Shown here in pieces: positions 1 through 7,371 of a stretch of DNA of 9,459 nucleotides. Source of the DNA: Candidatus Calidifonticultor daggyaiensis (GTDB taxonomy: Bacteria; Actinomycetota; Humimicrobiia; Humimicrobiales; Humimicrobiaceae); NCBI GenBank assembly GCA_015661035.1, contig JACVJA010000034.1:1-9459 (forward strand). Direction: 5' to 3'. The position numbers were made by a program, and so were the translations under genes. The notes beneath the pieces were generated by a model, which saw nothing but the letters and a program-made list of their open reading frames with translations, was not told the DNA's origin and searched no databases. Positions within the stretch are counted from its first letter, which is position 1, and each line of letters starts with the position of its first letter.

Positions 1-1
1 A

Positions 2-250
2 GAAGGTATTAAGAAAAGGGAATGGGATTCTTGTATGATACCAGAATATGGACTAGTAGCTGGAGGCCATAATTTTAGGCCTACGGCTTTTAATAGATTA
101 AAGCAAAGATATCGTTGTAAATTAAAAACTTTTTATGAAAAATTTGGAACTTACTCTTGTATAGGGTGTGGAAGATGTGTTGATGCATGTCTTGCTAAAA
201 TTAATATATATGAAGATATTAATTCTGTAAAGAAAGAGGTGAAGATATAA
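2..250 (+). CDS. hydB: [NiFe]-hydrogenase (sulfhydrogenase-type) beta subunit HydB, 3' end only
   Basis: This is the C-terminal 82 residues of a cytoplasmic Fe-S subunit that passes electrons between the small hydrogenase subunit and the flavin subunit. The open frame enters from the left edge in frame 2, so the ATG at 35 is internal and not a start. The sequence shows a WDSC element followed by GGHNFRP, the hallmark of the HydB/AsrA (anaerobic sulfite reductase A) family. After it comes a 4Fe-4S motif, CIGCGRC, with a fourth cysteine four residues later (CVDAC). That cysteine is followed by Leu rather than the usual Pro. The stop TAA lies two bases before hydG, and the order beta-gamma-delta-alpha is that of the Pyrococcus-type soluble hydrogenase. 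Most of the gene, including the first cluster motif and the promoter, lies outside the window. The family call is firm; the exact naming rests on the context. Confidence 0.88.
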   Translation, partial: EGIKKREWDSCMIPEYGLVAGGHNFRPTAFNRLKQRYRCKLKTFYEKFGTYSCIGCGRCVDACLAKINIYEDINSVKKEVKI

Positions 251-252
251 TA

Positions 253-1137
253 ATGACTACAGATTTAAAAGCCAACAAAATAATTGAATCTAATCATTTG
301 AGTGATAAAAGTTCAATATATGTTCCAATGGTTGCAACAATTAAAGAAATAATTCCATTAACAACAACTGAGAAGCAGTTTTATATTCAAATTGACAATT
401 TAAAAGAAAGAGAAAATTTTAATTTTTTACCAGGTCAGTTCGTAGAACTTACAGTTTTTGGAGTAGGCGAAGCTCCTTTTTCAATTCCTTCATCTCCAAG
501 TAATAAAGAGTTTTTTGAATTATGTGTTAGAAATGTAGGAAGTGTTTCTGGTGCTTTGCATAATATGAGTACTGGAGATAAAGTTGGAATTAGAGGTCCT
601 TTCGGGAAGGGTTATTTTCCATTTGAAAAAATGCAAGGCAATAATGTAGTAATTATAGCTGGTGGATTAGGAATGGCACCAGTTAGATCACTTTTATTAA
701 AAATTTTAGAAGAGAGGGAAAAATATAAAGGGCTGACATTAATTTATGGGTGTGTTGACCCTCAAAATATATTATATAAAAATGAGATCTTAAAATTAAA
801 AAATAGAGATGATATAGATATAAAATTAACTGTAGACAGGCCTGATGATAACTGGAAAGAAGCAGTGGGTGTTTGTACTAATTTAATTCCAGAACTTAAA
901 TATGAACCAAAAGAAACTTATATAGTTGTTTGCGGCCCACCAGTAATGTATAAGTTTGTAATTATTGAGCTTAATGAAAAGAAGTATCATCCAGAAAAGG
1001 TATTCTTATCTTTAGAAAGAAGAATGGAATGTGGTGTTGGAAAATGTAATCATTGCCATATAGGAAACAAGTTATCTTGTGTTGATGGACCTGTATTTAG
1101 CTTGTGGGAAATTATGAATTTAAAGGAGGCTATATAA
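253..1137 (+). CDS. hydG: [NiFe]-hydrogenase gamma subunit HydG, FAD/NAD(P)-binding diaphorase with [2Fe-2S]
   Basis: This 294-residue cytoplasmic subunit would exchange electrons between the Fe-S chain and NADP(H). It has the ferredoxin-NADP reductase fold. An FAD/FMN domain covers about residues 25-120, with the GEAPFSIPSSP flavin-contact motif (72-82) and GPFG (115-118). The NAD(P) domain opens with AGGLGMAPVRSLL (136-148). The C-terminal [2Fe-2S] site uses Cys260, Cys265, Cys268 and Cys276, followed by VDGPVF. All four ligands are cysteine, unlike the related NfnA further on in this window. The first ~22 residues extend beyond the usual family start (the conserved part begins at YVPMVATI). 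The ATG at 253 is still preferred, because AGGTG (237-241) sits 11 bases upstream and no other site shows. The stop TAA overlaps the hydD ATG by one base, so the two are translationally coupled. AsrB-like subunits share this fold, but the neighbours point to a hydrogenase. Confidence 0.93.
   Translation: MTTDLKANKIIESNHLSDKSSIYVPMVATIKEIIPLTTTEKQFYIQIDNLKERENFNFLPGQFVELTVFGVGEAPFSIPSSPSNKEFFELCVRNVGSVSGALHNMSTGDKVGIRGPFGKGYFPFEKMQGNNVVIIAGGLGMAPVRSLLLKILEEREKYKGLTLIYGCVDPQNILYKNEILKLKNRDDIDIKLTVDRPDDNWKEAVGVCTNLIPELKYEPKETYIVVCGPPVMYKFVIIELNEKKYHPEKVFLSLERRMECGVGKCNHCHIGNKLSCVDGPVFSLWEIMNLKEAI
1124..1129 (+). promoter_or_regulatory. Ribosome binding site that fixes the hydD start
   Basis: A full AGGAGG stands seven bases before the ATG at 1137. 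It decides for that start over an in-frame ATG at 1104, which would add 11 residues read from the end of hydG and has no such site. Confidence 0.85.
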
Positions 1138-1883
1138 TGAGTAAACCAAAAGTTGGTGTTTTTGGTTTTGCTGGATGTGGAGGTTGCCAATTAGAAATAT
1201 TAAATTTAGAAGAGCAGCTTGTTGATTTTATTAAGGCTGTTGATATTGTTAATTTTACTGAAGCAATTACTGAACATAGTGATACTTATGAAATAGCTTT
1301 AATTGAAGGCTCTGTTTCAACAAATCATGACCTTGAAAAATTAGAGCATATATCAAAAATTGCAAAAATTATAATTGCTGTTGGAGCATGTGCTTGTACT
1401 GGAGGTTTAAATTGTTTGAAAAACTTATATGGTTTAGAAAAAGCAAAGGAATTGGTTTATGGTGATAAGAAAGATTGGATTGATGCAATTGAAACAAAGC
1501 CTATTGATGCTTATGTAAAAGTTGATTATTATGCAAGAGGGTGCCCCCCAACTAGATCTGAAATTGTTGATATTGTTAAATCTTTAATTGTAGGTAAAAA
1601 ACCTGAAATTCCAAATTATCCGGTATGTATTGAATGTAAAAGGTTAGGTAATACTTGTTTGTATGAATATGGATTGAGTTGTTTTGGCCCAGTAGCTAGG
1701 GCAGGATGTAATGCTAGGTGTCCAAGCTCCAAGTCTGGTTGCGAAGCATGTAGGGGTTATATTGACCAACCAAATATAAATGCACAAAAAGATTTATTAT
1801 CAAGGTATGGTTTAACAGTAGAAGATATTATGGAGGGTTTTAACTTATACAATGCATGTAAAAATAATGTATTAAAGAAATAG
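1137..1883 (+). CDS. hydD: [NiFe]-hydrogenase small (delta) subunit HydD
   Basis: This 248-residue small subunit carries electrons from the NiFe centre through a chain of iron-sulfur clusters. The proximal cluster ligands are visible: Cys14 and Cys17 in GCGGCQLE, Cys85 in GACACTGG, and Cys136 in ARGCPPTR. A cysteine-rich C-terminal domain supplies two further clusters: Cys164, Cys167, Cys174, Cys182, Cys191, Cys195, Cys202 and Cys205. The GPVARAGCNARCPS and GCEACRG blocks in it are typical of group 3 cytoplasmic hydrogenases. There is no twin-arginine signal, which agrees with a cytoplasmic enzyme and excludes group 1 uptake hydrogenases. The start ATG at 1137 shares one base with the hydG stop (TAATG). 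The F420-reducing and MvhG small subunits (groups 3a, 3c) are relatives; the HydB/HydG neighbours favour 3b. Confidence 0.93.
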   Translation: MSKPKVGVFGFAGCGGCQLEILNLEEQLVDFIKAVDIVNFTEAITEHSDTYEIALIEGSVSTNHDLEKLEHISKIAKIIIAVGACACTGGLNCLKNLYGLEKAKELVYGDKKDWIDAIETKPIDAYVKVDYYARGCPPTRSEIVDIVKSLIVGKKPEIPNYPVCIECKRLGNTCLYEYGLSCFGPVARAGCNARCPSSKSGCEACRGYIDQPNINAQKDLLSRYGLTVEDIMEGFNLYNACKNNVLKK

Positions 1884-1898
1884 GAGGTTTTATATATT

Positions 1899-3200
1899 AT
1901 GGCAGAAAATGTTAATATTGAAGTTTCACCAATTTCTCGGGTTGAAGGGCATGGTGATTTAGTTCTTGATATTAAAAATAGAAAAATAGAAAAGCTTCAG
2001 TTTAGAATCCCTGAAGCTCCAAGATTTTTTGAAGCAATGCTAGTTGGCAAAAAATATGACCAACCTTCTCATATTACATCAAGAATTTGTGGAATATGTT
2101 CAGTTGCTCACACATTTGCTTCTATTAAGGCTACCGAAGATGCGTTAAAAGTTAAATTAAATGACTTAATATTAAAATTGAGAAGAATTGTTAATATTGG
2201 AGAATATATTCAAAGTAATTGCTTACATGTATATTTTTTAGCTGCACCTGATTTTTTAGGAGTGGGGAGTGTAATACCTTTAATTGAGACTCATCCAGAT
2301 GTAGTAAATATAGCAATAAATATGAAAAAGATAGCAAATGATATTGTAAGGATTACTGCAGGCCGTGCTGTTCATCCAATTACAACAATTGTTGGTGGAT
2401 TTACTAAGTTGCCAACTGAGCAGGATTTATTAAATATTAAAAATATGCTTAATAGTTTATATCCAGATCTTGAAATTTCTTTAAAGGTCTTAAAATCATT
2501 AAAATTACCAAAATTTGAAAGAGAAACTGAATATATTTCTATTTCAAATAATTATGAATATGCTTTATATGATGGTGATTTAAAATCTTCAGATGGGTGG
2601 GTTATTAAACCAATTAATTATTTAGATAAAATTAAAGAAAAAGTAGTTGAGCATTCAACCGGAAAACATTGTTGGGCAAATAGAGATTCTTATATGGTAG
2701 GTGCTTTATCAAGAGTTAATAATAATTATGAAATGCTTTCTGATAGAGCCAAACAATATGCTGAAGAGTTAGGTTTAAAAGTTCCATGTTATAATACATT
2801 CATGATTAATATTGCACAGTTTATTGAGATTGTCCATTGTGTTGATGATGGCATTAGACTAATAGATGAGATTTTAAATGAAGGATTAAAAGAAGATAAG
2901 GCGCTAGTAGAAGTAAAGCCAAAAGCAGGAAGAGGAGTTGGAATTGTAGAGGCCCCAAGAGGCACTTTAATACATGATTACACTTATGATAAATCAGGAA
3001 AAATTACAAAAGTTAATCTTATAATTCCGACAAATATGAATTATGCTAATGTTGAGAAAGACCTTGAAGCATATATACCTTCTATAATTGATAAAAGTGA
3101 GGATGAAATTAGGTTTCACTCTGAAATGTTAATTAGAGCTTATGACCCGTGTATTTCATGTTCAACTCATTTTTTAAATGTAAAATTAATTAATAAATAA
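1899..3200 (+). CDS. hydA: [NiFe]-hydrogenase large (alpha) catalytic subunit HydA
   Basis: This 433-residue catalytic subunit holds the Ni-Fe(CN)2CO centre where H2 is split or formed. Both nickel-binding motifs are intact: RICGICSVAH near the N-terminus (Cys64, Cys67) and DPCISCSTH at the C-terminus (Asp416, Cys418, Cys421, His424). Other family blocks are RVEGHGD (14-20), AGRAVHPITTIVGGF (154-168) and EAPRG (351-355). Nine residues (FLNVKLINK) follow His424. In this family a C-terminal tail after that position is usually removed by a dedicated endopeptidase once nickel is inserted, and such a protease is encoded at 8664. AGGAGG at 1882-1887 lies 11 bases before the ATG. This is the last gene of the operon and faces the converging ABC transporter operon across 98 bases. 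Group 3b is the best fit from gene order; a tree would be needed to separate it from 3d. Confidence 0.95.
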   Translation: MAENVNIEVSPISRVEGHGDLVLDIKNRKIEKLQFRIPEAPRFFEAMLVGKKYDQPSHITSRICGICSVAHTFASIKATEDALKVKLNDLILKLRRIVNIGEYIQSNCLHVYFLAAPDFLGVGSVIPLIETHPDVVNIAINMKKIANDIVRITAGRAVHPITTIVGGFTKLPTEQDLLNIKNMLNSLYPDLEISLKVLKSLKLPKFERETEYISISNNYEYALYDGDLKSSDGWVIKPINYLDKIKEKVVEHSTGKHCWANRDSYMVGALSRVNNNYEMLSDRAKQYAEELGLKVPCYNTFMINIAQFIEIVHCVDDGIRLIDEILNEGLKEDKALVEVKPKAGRGVGIVEAPRGTLIHDYTYDKSGKITKVNLIIPTNMNYANVEKDLEAYIPSIIDKSEDEIRFHSEMLIRAYDPCISCSTHFLNVKLINK

Positions 3201-3230
3201 TAACAGTAAAGATAATAACTAATAAAATAA

Positions 3231-3274
3231 ATTAAAAATAATTTTTAATATACAATTAATATACAATTAATTGT
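3231..3274. terminator. AT-only palindromes between converging operons; possible weak bidirectional terminator
   Basis: The 98-base gap between the hydA stop and the ABC ATPase stop holds two dyads. ATTAAAAAT (3231-3239) is mirrored exactly by ATTTTTAAT (3241-3249) around a single A. ACAATTAAT (3252-3260) pairs with ATTAATTGT (3266-3274) over a five-base loop, and the second arm also lies in a perfect 12-base palindrome ACAATTAATTGT (3263-3274). A short tandem duplication (ATATACAATTA-type unit) creates the second dyad. The stems are almost free of G+C and lack a classical GC-rich hairpin followed by a clean U-run, so the terminator role rests mainly on position between two converging transcripts. 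Confidence 0.35.
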
Positions 3275-3298
3275 GAATGCAAAATAAGAAATCTAGAG

Positions 3299-4027
3299 TT
3301 ATAGGCTAGATATTAAAAGGTTTTCTATTTGTTTTATTATATTTGCAGATTTATTTAAATGAATTCTTTCTTTAATAGAAAAGGGTAATCTTAGTATTTT
3401 TTTTACTTTTGTTGGCCTGTTTTCGGACAATAAAATAATGTTATTACTTATATATGCTGCTTCTTCAATGTCGTGAGTGACAAATATTACTGTTCTTTTG
3501 TCTATAGACCAGATTTTAATGAACGATTTTATTAAAGAATGTTTTAATTTGTAATCGAGGCTTTTAAACGGCTCATCCATTATTAATATATCTGATGGGT
3601 ATGCAAATGCTCTAGCAATTGAAACCCTTTGCTGCATACCTCCACTTAACTGTTCAGGATAAAAATTTTTGTATTCTGTAAGATTTACAAGATTTATATA
3701 GTAATTAGCAATACTTTCATAATTGTCTTTATTATATTTATCCTTTAATGGTAGTATAATATTACCATAAACAGTTTTCCAGTTTAGCAGTCTTGGTTCT
3801 TGGAAGATAAATGAAAAAGTTTTATTTTTAAAATCATTAATATTTCCGGATTCATAAGAGATAAGTCCTGATAATATGTTTAATAAAGTTGTTTTGCCAA
3901 TACCAGATACTCCAAAAATACAAGAAATTTTGTTCTCTTCAATATCTAAATTAAAGTCATAAAAGATCGTGTTTTCTATATTTACTTTTTCTTTATAAAT
4001 CTTTTTTAAATTATTGATTCTTAGCAC
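3299..4027 (-). CDS. ABC transporter ATP-binding protein, TauB/SsuB-like
   Basis: This 242-residue cytoplasmic ATPase powers the importer whose permease and binding protein lie just upstream in the same operon. All nucleotide-binding motifs are present: Walker A GVSGIGKTT (39-47), Q-loop FQEP with Gln76, signature LSGGMQQR (127-134), Walker B ILIMDEP (148-153) and the H-loop VTHD with His185. The FQEPRLLNW and MQQRVSIARAFA blocks are those of the nitrate/sulfonate/taurine importer ATPases (COG1116). The start is GTG, two bases after the permease stop. A purine-rich GGAAAAGA just upstream, within the end of the permease gene, is the only ribosome-site candidate, which suggests translational coupling. 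The substrate cannot be inferred from an ATPase of this family. This is the last gene of the five-gene operon. Confidence 0.93.
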   Translation of the reverse strand: MLRINNLKKIYKEKVNIENTIFYDFNLDIEENKISCIFGVSGIGKTTLLNILSGLISYESGNINDFKNKTFSFIFQEPRLLNWKTVYGNIILPLKDKYNKDNYESIANYYINLVNLTEYKNFYPEQLSGGMQQRVSIARAFAYPSDILIMDEPFKSLDYKLKHSLIKSFIKIWSIDKRTVIFVTHDIEEAAYISNNIILLSENRPTKVKKILRLPFSIKERIHLNKSANIIKQIENLLISSL

Positions 4028-4029
4028 TT

Positions 4030-4848
4030 TTATCTTTTCCAGTAAATAATTCTTTTTTCAATAACTCTAATTATTTTTTCAAATAAGTATGCTAAAAAAA
4101 TTGCAGTAAGTGTCCAAGCAAAAACTTCATTAATTTTTAAATATATCTTTGCATTTTGAAGGTTTGTTCCTATAGCAATTCGAGGCTGGCTTAGTACTTC
4201 TGCTGCAACTACTACTTTCCAACCAATTCCAAAAGCAGTTGATGATGCTGAGACAATAAATGGCAAAATATGAGGAATGTAAATTTCAAAAAAGACCCTT
4301 TTTTTTGAAATTTTATAAATTTTTGCCATCTGGATTATCTTTATATCTATATTTTTTATACCTTCAATTACATTTGCACAAATAATTGGAAAGCTAATTA
4401 AAAAGCTGGAAAAGATTGGAACATTTTCAGCTTTAAACCAAATCAGTGCAATTAATATTATTGTTATAACTGGTGTTGATCTAATGGTAACTAAAATTGG
4501 TTCAAAAATTTTATAAAATACGTTATTAAAACCGGCTAAAAATCCAAAAGAAATACCCAAAATAAATGAAATTAAAAAGCCGATCAATCCTCTATAAATC
4601 GTAGATAAAATTGAAACATAAAATATCTTTAGTTTTAAAAAATTTATAAAAGCAATAAAAGTTTTTTCAGGCGAAGGAAAAATTATTTCTGAATTAACTA
4701 TTAAAGATAAAATTTTCCATATAACCAACAATATGCAAAATGAAAGGATAGTATATGAAAAATTTTTAATTGCTTTTATCTTATTTTCATTTAAATATTT
4801 ATTAGTTTTAGGAATTTTAAAGTTTTTATTGGTAATAAAAATTTTCAT
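4030..4848 (-). CDS. ABC transporter permease, TauC/SsuC-like
   Basis: This 272-residue inner-membrane permease of the binding-protein-dependent importer family (BPD_transp_1; COG0600) has about six hydrophobic segments, at roughly 31-50, 84-108, 115-137, 146-163, 197-216 and 243-260. TIRSTPVITIILIALIWF (121-138) and the cytoplasmic coupling (EAA) loop around MAKIYKISKKRVFFEIYIP (174-192) match the sulfonate/nitrate permease pattern. The ATG at 4848 is chosen because AGGTGG (complement of 4860-4865) lies 11 bases before it. An in-frame GTG at 4863 would add five residues but falls inside that ribosome site. The gene overlaps the end of the binding-protein gene by 23 bases. It pairs with the ATPase downstream. 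Confidence 0.9.
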   Translation of the reverse strand: MKIFITNKNFKIPKTNKYLNENKIKAIKNFSYTILSFCILLVIWKILSLIVNSEIIFPSPEKTFIAFINFLKLKIFYVSILSTIYRGLIGFLISFILGISFGFLAGFNNVFYKIFEPILVTIRSTPVITIILIALIWFKAENVPIFSSFLISFPIICANVIEGIKNIDIKIIQMAKIYKISKKRVFFEIYIPHILPFIVSASSTAFGIGWKVVVAAEVLSQPRIAIGTNLQNAKIYLKINEVFAWTLTAIFLAYLFEKIIRVIEKRIIYWKR

Positions 4849-5881
4849 CAGGCAATTTTCCACCTATATCTTCTGGAGAAAATTCTAAAATAGCTTTAAT
4901 ATAGGAATTTATTTCATTTTTTGCATTAATTGCATTTTTGTATTTTATGTTGCACCTAGGAATAACTTTTAATGCAGTATCTTTATCTATACCTATTTGT
5001 AATTTTTCAATTATTTCAGAAGCCTCTTTTGGGTTTTGGTTTACCCAATTAATACTATCTTGATATGATGTTAAGAATTCATTAATGTATGTGGGGTATA
5101 ACTGGCTAACTTTGTTTGCTGTTGCAAAGCATGTCATAGGAAGCGAAAGCCCATTTTGAATAATTTCCCATTCTTTTCCTAGGTCAAATATAATTTTAGC
5201 TTTAGGATCCTTGTTTAAGACTAATGTAACAAAAGGTTCAGGTAAAACTGCAATATTAACTTTTCCAGCAATTATTAATTGTGATAACTCAACTTGTTCT
5301 AAAGTATAATCAATTTGGACATCTTTTTGATAGTTTAAATTATTTTTGCTCAATAAATATCTTAATATTACATCTGGGGTAGAACCTTTTGACGTTACAT
5401 TTATCTTTTTATTTTTTAAATCTTGCCAATTTTTAATTTCCAAGTCATGGCTTACAAGATATAATACATTATAACCGACAATTGAAGCTAATTTAATATC
5501 TTTGTTTTTATTATATAATTTAACAGCAACATTTGTTGGAAGTGTAAACATATCAACTTCATTTGATAAGATTTTAGCCAATAAAGCATCAGGTGTGCCT
5601 ATAATTTCATAACTTACTTTAATACCGCTAGGAAGTTGTTTATTTTCATAATGAAGCTTTGCCATACCTATTGTAGAAGGACCTTTTAGAGTTGCAACTC
5701 TAAAAATTTCTGGTTTTTTATCTGTTAGATTATTATTTATTTTACATCCAAAAATACTAAAAACTATCATTATTGATATTAAACATATATTAAAAGTTAA
5801 AAAAATGTATATATTGAAATTATAAAATTTTAATAATCTTTTAATTTTAGTGGAAAAATTTTTAAAATGTCTTTTAGTCAT
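4826..5881 (-). CDS. ABC transporter substrate-binding lipoprotein (TauA/NMT1-like fold, substrate unknown)
   Basis: This 351-residue extracytoplasmic binding protein would deliver an unknown, probably small, ligand to the permease. The N-terminus has a basic stretch of about 20 residues, a hydrophobic segment (24-44) and a lipobox-like SIFGC with Cys46 as the likely lipidated residue. The mature part begins with FRVATLKGPSTIGMAKL, then GTPDALLAKILSNEVDMF and LPTNVA, and ends in GGKLPDENFYYQ. This is the pattern of a periplasmic-binding-protein type 2 subfamily common in anaerobes and often annotated nitrate/sulfonate/bicarbonate without proof. The ATG at 5881 is chosen: TAGGT lies 6-7 bases upstream, whereas an in-frame TTG at 5896 lies inside the end of nfnB. 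The nfnB stop codon is part of that ribosome site, and only eight bases separate the two genes. The substrate cannot be read from the sequence. Confidence 0.88.
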   Translation of the reverse strand: MTKRHFKNFSTKIKRLLKFYNFNIYIFLTFNICLISIMIVFSIFGCKINNNLTDKKPEIFRVATLKGPSTIGMAKLHYENKQLPSGIKVSYEIIGTPDALLAKILSNEVDMFTLPTNVAVKLYNKNKDIKLASIVGYNVLYLVSHDLEIKNWQDLKNKKINVTSKGSTPDVILRYLLSKNNLNYQKDVQIDYTLEQVELSQLIIAGKVNIAVLPEPFVTLVLNKDPKAKIIFDLGKEWEIIQNGLSLPMTCFATANKVSQLYPTYINEFLTSYQDSINWVNQNPKEASEIIEKLQIGIDKDTALKVIPRCNIKYKNAINAKNEINSYIKAILEFSPEDIGGKLPDENFYYQ

Positions 5882-5889
5882 ATAATAAC

Positions 5890-7371
5890 CTACCAAATTC
5901 CAGTTTTGATATATTCATCAATAGCATTTGCTACAATTTTTCCAGCACCCATTGCAAGAATAACAGTAGCAGCACCTGTTACAATATCACCACCAGCAAA
6001 TACACCTTTTTTACTGGTTTTTCCTACAGCATCTGTTACAATATTACCCTTTTTATTTAACATAATGTCCGGCGAAGTTTGTGTCAGTACAGGGTTTGGC
6101 CCTTGGCCAATAGCAATAACTATAATATCAGTATCAATTTCATGTTCAGAATTAGTTATCGGAAGCGGTCTTCTTCTTCCAGATTCATCAGGCTCGCCTA
6201 ATTGCATACGTATGCATTTTATTTTTTTAACCCACCCGTTTTCTCCAATTATTTCAAGGGGGTTTGTTAGATAAACCATCTCAACACCTTCTTCTTTTGC
6301 ATGTTTAATTTCTTCAATTCTACCAGGCATTTCAGCTTCACTTCTTCTATAAATTAACTTGACTTTTTTTGCACCTAATCTTAGAGCAGTTCTTGCAGAG
6401 TCTAATGCAACATTGCCACCACCAATAACAGAAACAATATCTGCTTTTTTTATAGGAGTATCCCATTCAGGGAAAAGATATGCTTTCATTAAATTTACTC
6501 GAGTTAGATATTCATTGGCAGAATATACACCATTTAAATTTTCACCTTTAATTCCTAAAAAATAGGGAAGTCCTGCACCAGTTGCAATAAATACACTTTT
6601 ATATCCCTTAGAAAATAACTCATCAATTGTAAAAGTTTTACCAATAATTGTATTTAACTTAATTTCAACTCCAAGGCTTTTTACATATTCCACTTCATCA
6701 TTTACAATTTTTTTAGGAAGCCTAAATTCTGGGATTCCATAAACTAAAACACCTCCAGGACTGTGTAAAGCTTCAAATAAAGTAACTTTATACCCCATTT
6801 TAGCTAGTTCTCCAGAGCATGTTAACCCTGCTGGGCCTGCACCAATTACAGCAACTTTGATATTATTGAACCTGATGCTTTCTATATTAGAATTAGTAAT
6901 TTTATTTGCTTTGATAAAATTGTTTACCTCATCTGAATTATTGGGTTTATAATTTTTTACATAGTTTTTATTTTTTTCATAATCTGCTGCAAATCTTTCA
7001 AGTTTTCCAATTGCAACTGGCTGGTCTTTGATTCCTAAAATGCAAGTTTTTTCACATTGATCTTCTTGTGGGCAAACTCGTCCACAAACACCGGGTAAAG
7101 CATTTTTTTCTCGTATTTTTTCTAATGCTTTTTCAAATTCCTTATTTTTTATATATGCAATAAAACTTTTTATATCAATGTTAACCGGACATCCTTCTAT
7201 ACATTTAGGTTTTTTGCACATTAAGCAACGCATGCTTTCTCTAACAGCTTCTTCTTCTGTATAACCTAATTCAACCTCGTTAAAATTTTTTATTCTTTCC
7301 TCTGGTTTTTGTTCTGAAATTTTTGTTCGAGGTATTTTTTCCTTTTTTGAGTTTAAATGTTCATTTTGCAT
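5890..7371 (-). CDS. nfnB: NfnB: large subunit of NADH-dependent ferredoxin:NADP+ oxidoreductase (GltD-like)
   Basis: This 493-residue cytoplasmic flavoprotein binds NADPH and, in the Nfn complex, holds the bifurcating FAD and two [4Fe-4S] clusters. The N-terminal cluster domain shows CLMCKKPKCIEGCPVNIDI (Cys49, 52, 57, 61) and GVCGRVCPQEDQCEKTC (Cys96, 100, 106, 110). The FAD site begins VAVIGAGPAGLTC (173-185), and the pyridine-nucleotide site is SVIGGGNVALDSA (314-326), followed by YRRSEAEMP (341-349). The C-terminus has FAGGDIVTGAATVILAMGAG. Alone, the protein resembles the glutamate synthase small subunit. The overlap with nfnA (19 bases), and the lack of a glutamate synthase large-subunit gene in the window, make NfnB the better call. 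An Asn/Lys-rich linker at about 141-170 appears longer than in typical homologues of about 465 residues. GGAG lies eight bases before the ATG. Confidence 0.93.
   Translation of the reverse strand: MQNEHLNSKKEKIPRTKISEQKPEERIKNFNEVELGYTEEEAVRESMRCLMCKKPKCIEGCPVNIDIKSFIAYIKNKEFEKALEKIREKNALPGVCGRVCPQEDQCEKTCILGIKDQPVAIGKLERFAADYEKNKNYVKNYKPNNSDEVNNFIKANKITNSNIESIRFNNIKVAVIGAGPAGLTCSGELAKMGYKVTLFEALHSPGGVLVYGIPEFRLPKKIVNDEVEYVKSLGVEIKLNTIIGKTFTIDELFSKGYKSVFIATGAGLPYFLGIKGENLNGVYSANEYLTRVNLMKAYLFPEWDTPIKKADIVSVIGGGNVALDSARTALRLGAKKVKLIYRRSEAEMPGRIEEIKHAKEEGVEMVYLTNPLEIIGENGWVKKIKCIRMQLGEPDESGRRRPLPITNSEHEIDTDIIVIAIGQGPNPVLTQTSPDIMLNKKGNIVTDAVGKTSKKGVFAGGDIVTGAATVILAMGAGKIVANAIDEYIKTGIW

Noticed and set aside
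1104..1136. Longer start for the hydD reading frame at ATG 1104
   Set aside because: It lies inside the end of hydG with no ribosome site, whereas the ATG at 1137 follows a full AGGAGG at seven bases.
253..3200. Dissimilatory or assimilatory sulfite reductase (asr) operon
   Set aside because: The HydB and HydG folds resemble AsrA/AsrB, but the following genes are clear [NiFe]-hydrogenase subunits with intact nickel ligands.
5867..6274. Plus-strand open frame of 135 codons
   Set aside because: It is antisense to nfnB, whose motifs are clear on the other strand. No ribosome site, and no recognisable protein.
6359..6565. Short plus-strand open frame
   Set aside because: Antisense to the nucleotide-binding domain of nfnB; a coding shadow.
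5890..7371. Glutamate synthase small subunit (gltD)
   Set aside because: The sequence is similar, but the gene overlaps nfnA, whose Asp-ligated [2Fe-2S] motif marks the Nfn complex. No large glutamate synthase subunit is nearby.
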